Shown: positions 1-8,426 of the stretch, piece by piece
Layout of the letters: each line of letters starts with the position of its first letter
Numbering within the stretch: position 1 is the stretch's first letter
DNA from: Mucilaginibacter glaciei
GTDB taxonomy: Bacteria; Bacteroidota; Bacteroidia; Sphingobacteriales; Sphingobacteriaceae
DNA: 64,000 bases
Assembly: GCF_014773245.1 (NCBI RefSeq)
Contig: NZ_JACWMX010000007.1
Coordinates: 141,325 to 205,324, forward strand
Direction: 5' to 3'
Notes under the pieces: generated by a model
What the model was told of the DNA's origin: nothing
The model's input: only the letters and a program-made list of their open reading frames with translations
Database searches by the model: none
Program-made: the position numbers and the translations under genes

Positions 1-141
1 CTATCGTCTAAAACCCTCGAAGCTAAAAAAGTACCGGGGCTGTTTTTCGGTGGTGAATGCGTGGATGTTACCGGCTGGCTGGGTGGCTACAATTTTCAGT
101 GGGCCTGGGCAAGCGGCTTTGTGATAGCGCAGAATTTATAG
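1..141 (+). CDS. C-terminal end of a HI0933/YhiN-type flavoprotein (partial)
   Basis: The window opens inside a reading frame that codes for 46 residues and stops with TAG at 139-141. The visible tail contains GLFFGGECVDVTG followed by GGYNFQWAWASG, the conserved C-terminal FAD-contact region of the HI0933/YhiN (BaiN-like) family of NAD(P)/FAD-dependent oxidoreductases. In that family the segment closes over the flavin. The start and the Rossmann domain lie to the left of the window, so the substrate cannot be discussed. No terminator is obvious directly after it; a palindromic repeat follows. Confidence 0.8.
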   Translation, partial: LSSKTLEAKKVPGLFFGGECVDVTGWLGGYNFQWAWASGFVIAQNL

Positions 142-186
142 GGTAAGTCGCCCGGTAGTTTTTACAAACGAACATTTAAGATTATT

Positions 187-272
187 TGTCATTGCGAGCG
201 ATAGCGCGGCAATCTCAGAGCACAAACGGATATGCTGAGATTGCCACATTCGCTGCGCTTTTCGCAATGACA
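187..272. repeat. Palindromic dispersed repeat (family A, TGTCATTGCGAG type)
   Basis: The arms begin TGTCATTGCGAGCGATAGCG and end CGCAATGACA; inner arms GGCAATCTCAG and CTGAGATTGCC also pair, giving a long imperfect hairpin with a loop near 219-233. It fills most of the gap between the flavoprotein end and the convergent SDR gene. Its layout matches REP-like intergenic palindromes common in many bacteria. It may also act as a bidirectional transcription stop, although it lacks a strong T-run. No transposase of the REP-associated type is present in the window. Confidence 0.8.
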
Positions 273-328
273 GAATGTTTACTTATTTTCACCATGTCCT
301 AACAATGACATGGTGGCTTTGAAGTTAA

Positions 329-1117
329 TTACAACGCGCTTATCGCCCTGTCCAAATGCACGTATCCTCCATCGACATAAACTAATTGCCCGGTTGTATG
401 GCTTGATCTGTCGGACAGTAGAAATACTACGGTATTAGCTATTTCTTCTGTAGTGGTCATGCGGTTATCCAGTGGGATCTTCGCCTCTATCTCTTTTCGC
501 TTCGCATCAGGATCTGGCAAAGTACTTATCCATGATTCGTATAAGGGTGTCCAGCATTCTGCAACAACAACCGCATTTACGCGGATGCCATATTTGAGCA
601 ATTCTACCGCCCATTCCCGGGTTAACGCATTACGGGCACCGTTTGATGCCGCATAGCCCGACGTGTTTCCCTGGCCGGTTTCGGCAGTTTTTGATGTAAT
701 ATTGACAATGCTGCCCTTTGATATTTTCAAGGCTGGTAAAGAGTAATGCGCTATCAGGTAGTAATGTACCATGCTTTTATGCAGGGATGCTATAAAGCTG
801 TCGTAATCGCCGCTTTCTAAACCTACGCCATCGTTAACGCCGGCATTATTTACCACGCCGTTAATACGGCCATATTTATCACTTATCTGCTTTACAGATC
901 TTTCACACGCATTTGGGTCAGTTAACTCTGCAACAACCTGATCGGATTTAAACCCGAGGGCTTTTATCTCGTTAACTACTTTCAGGTTATCTGCCTCGCT
1001 CCTGCCAATGATCACCGGGATAGCACCCTCGGCAGCTAACGCATGTACAATTCCTTCGCCAATGCCTTTAGCACCACCTGTTACTATAAATATCTTATCA
1101 GTTAAATTCAAGTTCAT
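329..1117 (-). CDS. Short-chain dehydrogenase, possibly L-fucose dehydrogenase-like
   Basis: The 262-residue protein is a classical SDR. It has TGGAKGIG for nucleotide binding at about residues 13-20, NNAG at about 90, Ser in NITSKTAE, the YAASNGA active site where the usual YxxxK lysine position is occupied by Asn-Gly-Ala-Arg, and a closing GQLVYVDGGYVH. It starts 11 bp after the FucP-type permease, so the two form a leftward operon. Classical fucose dehydrogenases are SDRs and often sit beside a fucose transporter. L-fucose is therefore a reasonable substrate, but other sugars or hexuronates are possible. The lysine of YxxxK is not visible in the expected place, which deserves a structural alignment. 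Confidence 0.75.
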   Translation of the reverse strand: MNLNLTDKIFIVTGGAKGIGEGIVHALAAEGAIPVIIGRSEADNLKVVNEIKALGFKSDQVVAELTDPNACERSVKQISDKYGRINGVVNNAGVNDGVGLESGDYDSFIASLHKSMVHYYLIAHYSLPALKISKGSIVNITSKTAETGQGNTSGYAASNGARNALTREWAVELLKYGIRVNAVVVAECWTPLYESWISTLPDPDAKRKEIEAKIPLDNRMTTTEEIANTVVFLLSDRSSHTTGQLVYVDGGYVHLDRAISAL

Positions 1118-1128
1118 TTTTATTCTGA

Positions 1129-2409
1129 TTAATGGCCGGCTACAATAGCCACCTTCTTCACCTTCAAATTATTTACAGCGAACCATAAGATCATGATAAA
1201 ACTAACGCCCGGCACCAGGTAAGACAGCTGGATGTTAGATGCGTCAGATATTCGCCCCATAACCGGCGGCATAATCGCACCGCCAACTATACCCATGATA
1301 ACCAGCGACGAGCCCAGTTTGGTTTTGGCACCCAAATCGCGGATGCTTAACGAGAATATCGTCGGGAACATAATAGACATAAAGAACCAAACCGCCATCA
1401 GCGTGTAAACCGCCGCCATGCCGCTTAAATTAACAGCCAATATGATCAGAAATATATTTATAATACTGTAGGTAACCAGCAATTTTACAGGGCTAAAATA
1501 CTTCATCAAAAAGGTGCCGATAAACCTGCCCGCCATAAAGCCTGCAAAAGCCAGTGGCAGGTAAATTTGCGAAGCATCCTTTTCAGAGATCTGCGCAACC
1601 TTCTCGCTAAAGCGGATGAAAAAGCTGGTTACGCAGGCCTGCCCGCCCACATAAAAGAATATAGCCAACACGCCCGACATGAGCTTCCTATCCTTTAATA
1701 ACTCCGCAATGCGCGATCCTAACGAACGTTTTTCGTCCAAAACTTCGTCGCTGCTTTCTTCCTTGACAACCGGGAAGGTAGTGCGCCAAACCATTATGGT
1801 AACCAAAAACACTACGATACTGATCACAAGAAAAGGAACCTGAACGGATGATGCCTCTTTATTTAAATATTCATTAAGTTGCGCTGCCGACATGCCTTTT
1901 TCTTCGGCGGCTGTAAGCGTTTTACCCGACAGGATAAAGGTACCACCCATTAGGGGTGCTACGGTAGCCGCCAGTCCGTTAAACGATTGCGAGAAGTTAA
2001 TCCGTTGGGTTGCGCCTTTGGGGTCGCCAATTAAGGTTATCAACGGATTAGCGGCAGTTTCTAAAAACGCCATGCCCGAGAATACTACAAATAAGGCCGA
2101 CAGGAAGAAAGCGTAATTACGAACCGCAGCAGCCGGGTAGAACAATAATGCACCCACCGAGAATAGCAGCAGGCCAATAATAATACCACCTTTGTACCCG
2201 TATTTTTTCATGAATTGCGCCGCAGGGATTGGTAGCAGGAAGTAGGCGATATAAGATGCAGAGTCGATCAACGATGACTGAAAATCTGATAACTGGCAGG
2301 CTTTTTTGAGGTGCGGGATCAGGATCGGGTTCAAATTCAATGCGAAACCCCAGATAAAGAACAGCGAGGTTATAAGTGCAACCGCTGTGAACGTGTTATT
2401 TTTAGACAT
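1129..2409 (-). CDS. fucP: FucP-family sugar:H+ symporter (MFS)
   Basis: The 426-residue protein has about twelve hydrophobic segments. It shows the signatures of the FucP subfamily of MFS transporters: FFIWGFALNLNPILIPHLKK in the first helix region, and FLETAANPLITLIGDP with NFSQSFNG in the middle. Members import L-fucose or related hexoses (glucose, galactose, N-acetylglucosamine) across the inner membrane with protons. The substrate here is inferred only, from the neighbouring SDR. The ATG at 2407-2409 follows a 380-bp divergent spacer that holds three GGTTTACA boxes, which may be the control region. Confidence 0.85.
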   Translation of the reverse strand: MSKNNTFTAVALITSLFFIWGFALNLNPILIPHLKKACQLSDFQSSLIDSASYIAYFLLPIPAAQFMKKYGYKGGIIIGLLLFSVGALLFYPAAAVRNYAFFLSALFVVFSGMAFLETAANPLITLIGDPKGATQRINFSQSFNGLAATVAPLMGGTFILSGKTLTAAEEKGMSAAQLNEYLNKEASSVQVPFLVISIVVFLVTIMVWRTTFPVVKEESSDEVLDEKRSLGSRIAELLKDRKLMSGVLAIFFYVGGQACVTSFFIRFSEKVAQISEKDASQIYLPLAFAGFMAGRFIGTFLMKYFSPVKLLVTYSIINIFLIILAVNLSGMAAVYTLMAVWFFMSIMFPTIFSLSIRDLGAKTKLGSSLVIMGIVGGAIMPPVMGRISDASNIQLSYLVPGVSFIMILWFAVNNLKVKKVAIVAGH

Positions 2410-2545
2410 TAGTTATAAGCATAAATTGGTGCGCTCAATATAGCACTTTAATTTATTTCCAGCCTGTATTTCGGTGGCATCTTACAGAAAACAAAGTGAC
2501 TGTCAGTTAAGTAGCGAATGTCATTGAAGCCATTTTGCCGAAATT

Positions 2546-2629
2546 GGGTTTACAAAGGTTTACATATTTCAATAAATTAAATTCATATATATTTGATAAT
2601 CAATAAATTATAAAATACATGGGTTTACA
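2546..2629. promoter_or_regulatory. Three GGTTTACA direct repeats in the fucP upstream region
   Basis: GGTTTACA occurs at 2547-2554, 2557-2564 and 2622-2629. The first two are spaced exactly 10 bp apart, one helical turn, and the third is 65 bp further. The stretch lies in the 381-bp divergent spacer between the permease gene (start 2409) and the DEAD-box gene (start 2791). The spacer is otherwise AT-rich and contains no gene. The spacing suggests a regulator bound to one face of the DNA. No regulator gene is adjacent, so this is a candidate site only. Confidence 0.4.
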
Positions 2630-2763
2630 TAAAAAAGAGCATTGATTTTAGGAAAAGCAGGCTGTGTGAGTTGGATAGTTACAAGCTGAGTAACAATTTA
2701 ATCTCCGTGAGGCCGCCGTGTTGGCGCATTGAGCCTCATTCCTTAAAAGCAATATGGTTTTGG

Positions 2764-2771
2764 TATCTTTG
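2764..2771 (+). promoter_or_regulatory. Bacteroidota -7 box (TATCTTTG)
   Basis: TATCTTTG fits the Bacteroidota primary sigma -7 consensus TAnnTTTG and lies 20 bp before the ATG of the DEAD-box-like gene. A clear -33 TTG at the standard spacing was not found, so only the -7 element is called. If used, the 5' leader would be very short. Confidence 0.5.
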
Positions 2772-2790
2772 CACTCTTTATATTTTTTAA

Positions 2791-4107
2791 ATGGTGTGGG
2801 CAGAAAAGTTTAAGCTTAAAAAGCTATTAGTAAGATCGGTTGTTGAAGCAGGGTTTGATACCCCGAAAGAGATCCAGTTAAAAACGCTGGGCCGCATTAC
2901 CGGCGGTCAGGATGTGATCGGCATCGGCCCTGAAGGGTGTGGCAAAACAACCACCTACGTGATCAGCACGATCAACCGTTTTAACCACGATGCCGAAGGT
3001 GTACCGCGCGTGCTGATCTTAGCACCCGACCAGGAAAAGATCTTTGAAATTGTAGCCCAGTTTGACAGGCTGAACCAAAATAAATCACTGACCATTGTTA
3101 CGCTGCATGCCGGTACAGGTACCGAGCAGCAGATGGACGAACTGGCCGATGGTGCCGACATCGTAATTGCAACGCCCGACCGTGCACGTGCTATTTACCT
3201 GAAGTTAGGCTTGAACCTGAACAAGGTTGAATTATTGGTTGTAGACGATGCCCACCAGATAGTAAAGAAAGGTTTACAGTTACCTGTAGTGGAACTAGCC
3301 AACAGCATCGGTAGGGCGCAACATCTGGTGTTTAGCGAGGTTTTGCATGACAAGCTGGAGAAAATGATCGCCCCTTTCATGCATTTGCCTACTACAATTG
3401 AAGTAGAAGAACTACCTGACCAGCAAGTACCTATGCATCCGCAGATGTTATACCATGTGCCTAACTTTGGCACCAAGGTTAACTTGCTGAACTTGTTCAT
3501 GTACGATGAGGAACTGTTCACCAAAACGGTAGTTTTTGCCAACACCCGCCAAACTGCCGAGACCGTTTACAAGAGCCTGCAAAACCGCATCCATAACGCG
3601 GTAGCTATATTAAACCCTACCGATTTTGAGTATAACCTGGTAAAGGATATCAGCGAGTTTAAAGCGGACGACAGTCTGCGCGTACTGATCGTAGCGAACG
3701 AAAACACCGAAAGCATCGACCTGCAAAATATCCCTTTCATTATCCATTTGGATTTGCCTGCGGATAAAGCTGTTTATATCGAGCATGTAAGCAACCACGA
3801 TGTTAATGCGGAAGATGAAACGCTTGCGTTGACCTTTGTGACCGACCTGGAACTGGACCAGGTAGTTAAAATTGAATATACTACCGGCCAAAAAATGCAG
3901 CGCGCCGAATTACCTGAAGAATTGGTAATTGAAAAGGAACGCAAGCAAAAGGAAGCCGAAAAAGAAGCGGCCAAAAAACCTGTTAAAGCCGACCCTAACA
4001 AATACGAGCCGGGTGCAGCATTCCACGAAAAGAAGCCTGAAAATTCAAAGACTTATAATTTTAGCTCGGGATATAAAGCGAAATTGAATAATAAAAAGAA
4101 ACATTAA
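2791..4107 (+). CDS. DEAD-box-like RNA helicase with degenerate motifs
   Basis: The 438-residue protein has the two-domain layout of a DEAD-box helicase. A Q-motif-like FDTPKEIQLKTL lies near residue 23, a Walker A variant GPEGCGKTT near 46, TPDR near 127, and a motif II of DDAH where DEAD is usual. Motif III (SAT) is replaced by FSE. In the C-terminal RecA domain VVFANTRQTAE represents motif IV, but motif VI (HRxGRxxR) reads EHVSNHDVNAED, so the arginine finger is missing. A Lys/Glu-rich tail (about 375-438) may bind RNA. ATPase activity may be reduced or lost. It could be an RNA-binding scaffold related to cold-shock helicases; that is inference. Confidence 0.75.
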   Translation: MVWAEKFKLKKLLVRSVVEAGFDTPKEIQLKTLGRITGGQDVIGIGPEGCGKTTTYVISTINRFNHDAEGVPRVLILAPDQEKIFEIVAQFDRLNQNKSLTIVTLHAGTGTEQQMDELADGADIVIATPDRARAIYLKLGLNLNKVELLVVDDAHQIVKKGLQLPVVELANSIGRAQHLVFSEVLHDKLEKMIAPFMHLPTTIEVEELPDQQVPMHPQMLYHVPNFGTKVNLLNLFMYDEELFTKTVVFANTRQTAETVYKSLQNRIHNAVAILNPTDFEYNLVKDISEFKADDSLRVLIVANENTESIDLQNIPFIIHLDLPADKAVYIEHVSNHDVNAEDETLALTFVTDLELDQVVKIEYTTGQKMQRAELPEELVIEKERKQKEAEKEAAKKPVKADPNKYEPGAAFHEKKPENSKTYNFSSGYKAKLNNKKKH

Positions 4108-4116
4108 GAAATTTAT

Positions 4117-4143
4117 AGAGCCACAAGACATTGTGGCTCTTTT
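4117..4143. terminator. Bidirectional hairpin terminator
   Basis: AGAGCCACAA (4117-4126) pairs perfectly with TTGTGGCTCT (4131-4140) around a 4-nt loop and is followed by T residues. It sits 10 bp after the DEAD-box stop and 2 bp before the convergent VF530 stop, so it probably ends both transcripts. Confidence 0.85.
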
Positions 4144-4144
4144 G

Positions 4145-4375
4145 TTACGCAGGCATATCCTTACTGCACTCGATATACAGATCCTCTACCTTTTTACGGG
4201 CCCAGGGCGTTTTACGCAGGAATTTAAGACTGGAGTTAACGCTAGGGTTATCCAAAAAGCAATTGATCCGGATGCGGTAACCCATTTCGCCCCAGCCCAA
4301 ATGCGCAACAAGGGCGTTCAGGATAGCTTCTAAAGTTTTACCGTGTAACGGATCTTTTGATTTGGGTTGCTCCAT
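4145..4375 (-). CDS. VF530-family small DNA-binding protein (DUF2132)
   Basis: This small protein (76 residues from the chosen start) matches the VF530/DUF2132 family. It has [26 protein letters not shown], here described rather than copied in full, then [28 protein letters not shown] sequence. Members are small helical proteins related to a Vibrio structural-genomics fold thought to bind DNA; their role is unknown. The ATG at 4373-4375 gives the usual family start ([16 protein letters not shown]). An upstream ATG at 4423 would add 16 residues that do not look conserved. It lies downstream of the hexuronate operon but is separated from it by 74 bp. Confidence 0.75.
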   Translation of the reverse strand: MEQPKSKDPLHGKTLEAILNALVAHLGWGEMGYRIRINCFLDNPSVNSSLKFLRKTPWARKKVEDLYIECSKDMPA

Positions 4376-4449
4376 AGGGCGAAAATACGATTTTAATTGA
4401 GGCTTTATGAAACGGATAAGCAAGGGGGCAATGCCATGCCAAGTTGTTG

Positions 4450-5109
4450 CTATTTACTCAACTGTACCAATTCCAAAGCCTTAACCGTATCGTTATATAA
4501 CTGATCGTATAGCCTGTTATCCAGCACGTTCTTGCTAATGAGCTTGCTGCCCATGCCTACCGCACAAACCCCGGAACGGAACCATTCGGAGATATTGCCT
4601 ACCTCTATCTCTACCCCTCCCGTCGGCATAAATAACTGCCCCTGGAATAGCTCGCGGATAGATGATATAAAGGCCGGGCCCAGAATATTAGCCGGGAAGA
4701 TCTTGATCAGGGCGGCCTTCTGGCTTTGCGCTAAATTAATTTCGGTAGGTGTCATACAACCGGGTATGTAAAGCATCTTATAGCGCTCGGCAGCGCGGGC
4801 TACACCGGCATCGATAATCGGCGACACAATAAAATCGGCACCTGCATTAATAAATCGTTCTGCCTCTCCTTCAGTCTTAATCGTGCCTATCCCCAAGTGC
4901 AGATCGGGGATTTCCTTTTTGACGATCTTGCTGATAAACTCAAAGTTGCCCAAGGCTTCCTTACCACGGTTGGTATATTCCAGCACCCTAACCCCTGCTT
5001 TATAAAGCGTACGGATCACTTCTAAACTTACATCGGCATCTTCGTAAAAAAACAAGGGCAGCATCCCCTGTGTTAAAATGCTGTCTAAAACGGTTTCTTT
5101 ACTCTTCAT
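4450..5109 (-). CDS. eda: KDPG/KHG aldolase
   Basis: The 219-residue class I aldolase cleaves 2-keto-3-deoxy-6-phosphogluconate to pyruvate and glyceraldehyde-3-phosphate. The Schiff-base lysine is K136 in ALIKIFPAN, and the catalytic glutamate is E44 in RVLEYTNRG. The phosphate-binding GGVEIEVGN region is also present. Its start overlaps the kinase stop by 4 bp (ATGA type), which implies translational coupling in the leftward operon uxaC-kdgK-eda. It performs the last step of hexuronate breakdown in this cluster. Confidence 0.93.
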   Translation of the reverse strand: MKSKETVLDSILTQGMLPLFFYEDADVSLEVIRTLYKAGVRVLEYTNRGKEALGNFEFISKIVKKEIPDLHLGIGTIKTEGEAERFINAGADFIVSPIIDAGVARAAERYKMLYIPGCMTPTEINLAQSQKAALIKIFPANILGPAFISSIRELFQGQLFMPTGGVEIEVGNISEWFRSGVCAVGMGSKLISKNVLDNRLYDQLYNDTVKALELVQLSK

Positions 5110-6146
5110 GCTTTTATGGTGTTTGTGATTTGCTGGGCAGTTTGTGTGGTGGCATCGCTGGCAATGAACAACTTCTGGAAAGCTGCAGCAGTTGCATATT
5201 CTAACGTTTCCTGCGGGCCCAGGTTATTGTAAAAGCCGTAGATCAGCCCGGCCATAAAACAATCGCCGGTGCCTACTTTGGCAACAAATTCAGTGGCGTG
5301 GTATTCTTGCGAATTGTAAAATTCACCTTCATAATACAGCGCGGTGTAGTAGTCGATATCGCCAGTGGCATCAAACCTGAAGGTATTGGCAACTGCCTTA
5401 CATTTTGGATATTCTGCCATGATCCTTTCTGACGATGACAAGGCCTCTTTCAGGTAAATACTCTTTTGGCCGCTCTCATGTATATCGCCTAATACCTCTA
5501 TTCCCAGCATCTGTTCGGCGGCCCAAATATTGCCCATAATCACGTCGCAATACTTCACTAACTCTGGCATAACATCCTTAGGATGTTTACCATACTGCCA
5601 TAACTTGGAGCGATAATTTAAATCGATTGAAATGGTGATCCCCCTTTCGGAAGCTACTTTTGAAGCCTCCATACAAACATCCGCCACCTGCTGATTAATT
5701 GCAGGGCAAATCGCACTAAAGTGAAACCAGGTAACACCGTCTAACACCTTATCCCAATCGATCATCCCGGGTTGCAGATCGGCAAATGCTGAGTTGGCCC
5801 GGTCATAGATCAGGGCATCATGCTTCAGGTCTTTCCCCTTGGTAAGGTAGTACAAACCTACCCGGTTACCCTGATAGTAAACCGGCGTAGTATCGATATT
5901 TTTTCGACTGAGGTATTCAACGATCTGTGCAGACATGCCATTCTGCGGCAGGGCTGTAAAATATTTAGAAGGCACATCCCACAAGGCCAAAGCCGTAGCC
6001 ACATTCAATTCGGCACCGCCAATAAAAAACGGCAGCACGTTATCATTTAACCATTCGCCACCGGCATCGGGCACGATGCGCAACAGCAGTTCACCAAATG
6101 ACAGCACGGCCCCTTCTTTATAGTTTTGTTGAAGTAACCCGCTCAT
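5106..6146 (-). CDS. kdgK: 2-keto-3-deoxygluconate kinase (PfkB family)
   Basis: The 346-residue sugar kinase phosphorylates 2-keto-3-deoxygluconate to KDPG. It shows the PfkB family N-terminal FGELLLRIVPD, the substrate-binding GGAELNVATALAL, and the C-terminal ATP/anion-hole motif VGTGDCFMAGL with catalytic D295. It follows uxaC with its start directly abutting the isomerase stop (6146/6147) and overlaps eda by 4 bp. PfkB kinases are broad, but its position between glucuronate isomerase and KDPG aldolase makes KDG the likely substrate. Confidence 0.9.
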   Translation of the reverse strand: MSGLLQQNYKEGAVLSFGELLLRIVPDAGGEWLNDNVLPFFIGGAELNVATALALWDVPSKYFTALPQNGMSAQIVEYLSRKNIDTTPVYYQGNRVGLYYLTKGKDLKHDALIYDRANSAFADLQPGMIDWDKVLDGVTWFHFSAICPAINQQVADVCMEASKVASERGITISIDLNYRSKLWQYGKHPKDVMPELVKYCDVIMGNIWAAEQMLGIEVLGDIHESGQKSIYLKEALSSSERIMAEYPKCKAVANTFRFDATGDIDYYTALYYEGEFYNSQEYHATEFVAKVGTGDCFMAGLIYGFYNNLGPQETLEYATAAAFQKLFIASDATTQTAQQITNTIKA

Positions 6147-7556
6147 TTATTTCTTATCAAAATCAAAGTAGTTTTTGGCATTGTAATAGCAAATATCCTG
6201 CACTATCTTGCCCGTCCATTGCAAGTCGTTGGGCAGTTCGCCATTCTCAATATCATCACCTAATAAATTGCACAAGATCCGGCGGAAATATTCATGCCGC
6301 GGAAAGGAAAGGAAACTGCGCGAATCTGTCAGCATCCCTACCAGCCTGCTCAAAAGCCCCATGTTAGATAGCGCGTTTAATTGCTTGATCATCCCGTCCT
6401 TCTGATCCAAAAACCACCAGGCCGAACCAAACTGGATCTTGCCCGCTATCGAGCCGTCATTAAAGTTGCCGGCCATGGTAGCTATCATTTCGTTATCTGC
6501 CGGGTTAATGTTGTAGATGATGGTTTTGGTGAGCCTGTCCTCACTGTCCAGTTTATCTAAAAAGCGGGCAAGGTTGCGGCTTTGTAAAAAGTCGCCGATG
6601 GAATCGCGGCCTGTATCAGGCCCCAAAAGCCTTAAGCCGCGTGAGCTGTTGTTGCGGATGGCCCCAATATGGAATTGCTGTACCCAGCCCTTTTCATGAT
6701 CCCAAACGGCGAAGTTATACAGCATGGCCGATTTGAATTTTCCGCGCTCCACCGGGCTTAAAACCTGATCGGTCCGTATTTTGGCAAAGATTGCTACGAT
6801 CTCATTGTCGGTATAATCATCGGCATACATGCGTTCCAATCCGTGGTCGGATACGCAGCAGCCATTTGCGGCAAAGTAGTGATGGCGTTTCTTCAGTGCA
6901 TGCAGATAGCTTTCAAAGCTGTTTACTACCGTATCAGCCACCACCTCTAATTGGGCAATATATGTATTCATTGCCTTGGTATCGTCGCAATACATGGCCT
7001 TATCCGGCCTGAACGCGGGCAATACCTTTAAATCAAACCCGTCTTCTTTTATCTTTTGGTGGTGCTCTAGGCTATCCAGCGGGTCGTCAGTCGTACAGAT
7101 CACCTCCACGTTACGCCCGGTAATAAGTTTGCGCACACTGTAGTCGCGGCTTTGCAGCTTGGCGGTGCAATCGTTGTAAATATAATCAGCTGTACCCGGC
7201 ATCAGTCGCGAGTCGATCCCGAAGTAACGGCGCAGCTCTAAATGTGTCCAGTGGTATAGCGGGTTGCGCAGTGTGTAGGGTACGGTTGCCGCCCATTGCT
7301 CAAATTTCTCTTTGTCACTCTTATTGCCGGTGATGTAACTTTCATCTACCCCATTGGCCCGCATGGCCCGCCATTTATAATGATCGCCGTTAAGCCAAAC
7401 CGATGTGATATTTTCAAAATTGATATCATTGGCTATCTGGTCGGGCGGTAAATGGCAGTGGTAATCGATAATGGGCATATCGGCTGCAAACTCATGATAG
7501 AGGCGTTTAGCAGTTTCTGTTTGCAGCAAAAAATCCTGGTCAAGGAAGTTTTTCAT
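6147..7556 (-). CDS. uxaC: Glucuronate (uronate) isomerase
   Basis: The 469-residue enzyme converts D-glucuronate to D-fructuronate and D-galacturonate to D-tagaturonate. The N-terminal metal motif IIDYHCHLPPDQIA and the family sequences TSVWLNGDHYKWRAMRANG and FHIGAIRNNSSRG are present. The start at 7556 gives MKNFLDQDF and the normal length of about 470; an ATG at 7613 would add 19 unusual residues. It is the first gene of the leftward hexuronate operon. The reductases and dehydratases that would link it to KDG (UxaB/UxuB, UxaA/UxuA) are not in the window and must be elsewhere. Confidence 0.95.
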   Translation of the reverse strand: MKNFLDQDFLLQTETAKRLYHEFAADMPIIDYHCHLPPDQIANDINFENITSVWLNGDHYKWRAMRANGVDESYITGNKSDKEKFEQWAATVPYTLRNPLYHWTHLELRRYFGIDSRLMPGTADYIYNDCTAKLQSRDYSVRKLITGRNVEVICTTDDPLDSLEHHQKIKEDGFDLKVLPAFRPDKAMYCDDTKAMNTYIAQLEVVADTVVNSFESYLHALKKRHHYFAANGCCVSDHGLERMYADDYTDNEIVAIFAKIRTDQVLSPVERGKFKSAMLYNFAVWDHEKGWVQQFHIGAIRNNSSRGLRLLGPDTGRDSIGDFLQSRNLARFLDKLDSEDRLTKTIIYNINPADNEMIATMAGNFNDGSIAGKIQFGSAWWFLDQKDGMIKQLNALSNMGLLSRLVGMLTDSRSFLSFPRHEYFRRILCNLLGDDIENGELPNDLQWTGKIVQDICYYNAKNYFDFDKK

Positions 7557-7681
7557 AACGGGTTTATAATTTGGCAAGGAAACTGTAATTATAGGATTAA
7601 TCTGCCAAAGCACCCAAAACTATTGTCGAAATCGTTGTAGTGGATTTGTACAAAATACACAGCGTAGAAGTATGAGTAAAC

Positions 7682-7718
7682 AAAAAAGGCCCAAAAGCTA
7701 AGCTTACAGGCCTTTCAA
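7682..7718 (-). terminator. Hairpin terminator of the DUF4920 gene
   Basis: Read on the minus strand, AAAGGCC and GGGCCTTTTTTG flank an inner AAGCTTAGCTT, giving a stem followed by a T-run. It lies 18 bp after the stop of the DUF4920 gene and 126 bp before the start of uxaC, so it separates the two leftward units. Confidence 0.6.
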
Positions 7719-7735
7719 AAATTTCAATCGAAGGT

Positions 7736-8209
7736 TTATTTTACCACCAAAACACCATCGGCCATAATAGATATATCTTTTTTAGGCTCGCTGATCATTG
7801 CTATCTCTTCTATGCTTTTACCGGCGTCGGCGGCGTAATGCTTTAAGCGGGCTACCGAGGTTTCTTTTACTTTGGCCTTACCCTCAACCACTACCGTTTT
7901 GCCCACAATGTTTTGCGGCATAAAGTAGGCGTAATCTGTAAACTGCACCATAATAGGCGCACCCTTCACCTGGGCTATCTTCATAAAACAACCTTTCTTT
8001 TTGCAAACCTCAACTACCGTACCGGTGATCTTGCCGGTATAAACAGAATCCTTGCTAAGAGTTGAATTGAGCACTTCGGTACTTACGGAATTGTCTGCGG
8101 TCAAGGTTTTACCGTAAGTGATGCCAGCCCCTGCCGGAGTGATGGTTGTTTGAGCAAAGGCTATGGTACCGAAACCAAGGCCGACGGCCAAAAGGATTAT
8201 TTTTTTCAT
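7736..8209 (-). CDS. Secreted DUF4920 family protein
   Basis: The protein has 157 residues from the chosen ATG at 8209, which starts directly before a typical signal peptide (MKKIILLAVGLGFGTIAFAQ). The mature part matches DUF4920, a Bacteroidota periplasmic family with an OB-like fold. It contains a conserved pair of cysteines, VCKKKGCFMK, that could form a metal or redox site. Function is unknown. It is transcribed alone, with its own terminator. A GTG-like or ATG start at 8230 would add seven residues ahead of the signal peptide and is less likely. Confidence 0.8.
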   Translation of the reverse strand: MKKIILLAVGLGFGTIAFAQTTITPAGAGITYGKTLTADNSVSTEVLNSTLSKDSVYTGKITGTVVEVCKKKGCFMKIAQVKGAPIMVQFTDYAYFMPQNIVGKTVVVEGKAKVKETSVARLKHYAADAGKSIEEIAMISEPKKDISIMADGVLVVK

Positions 8210-8426
8210 GCTGATTCTTTTAGTGTGCAATACAAACTTAGCGATAAATTACCGAAATTTTTAACGATGTTTAACTAACAGAACCAAATGCATGTATCGG
8301 CCAGTATAATTTAATATAGTTCATCATTGCATTTATATAATCGATACAAGTAACAGAATATAAATTACTTAAATATTTACATTTCTTTTAAGTTAATGCC
8401 CATTTTAAGGTTTTGACAACTTGTCA

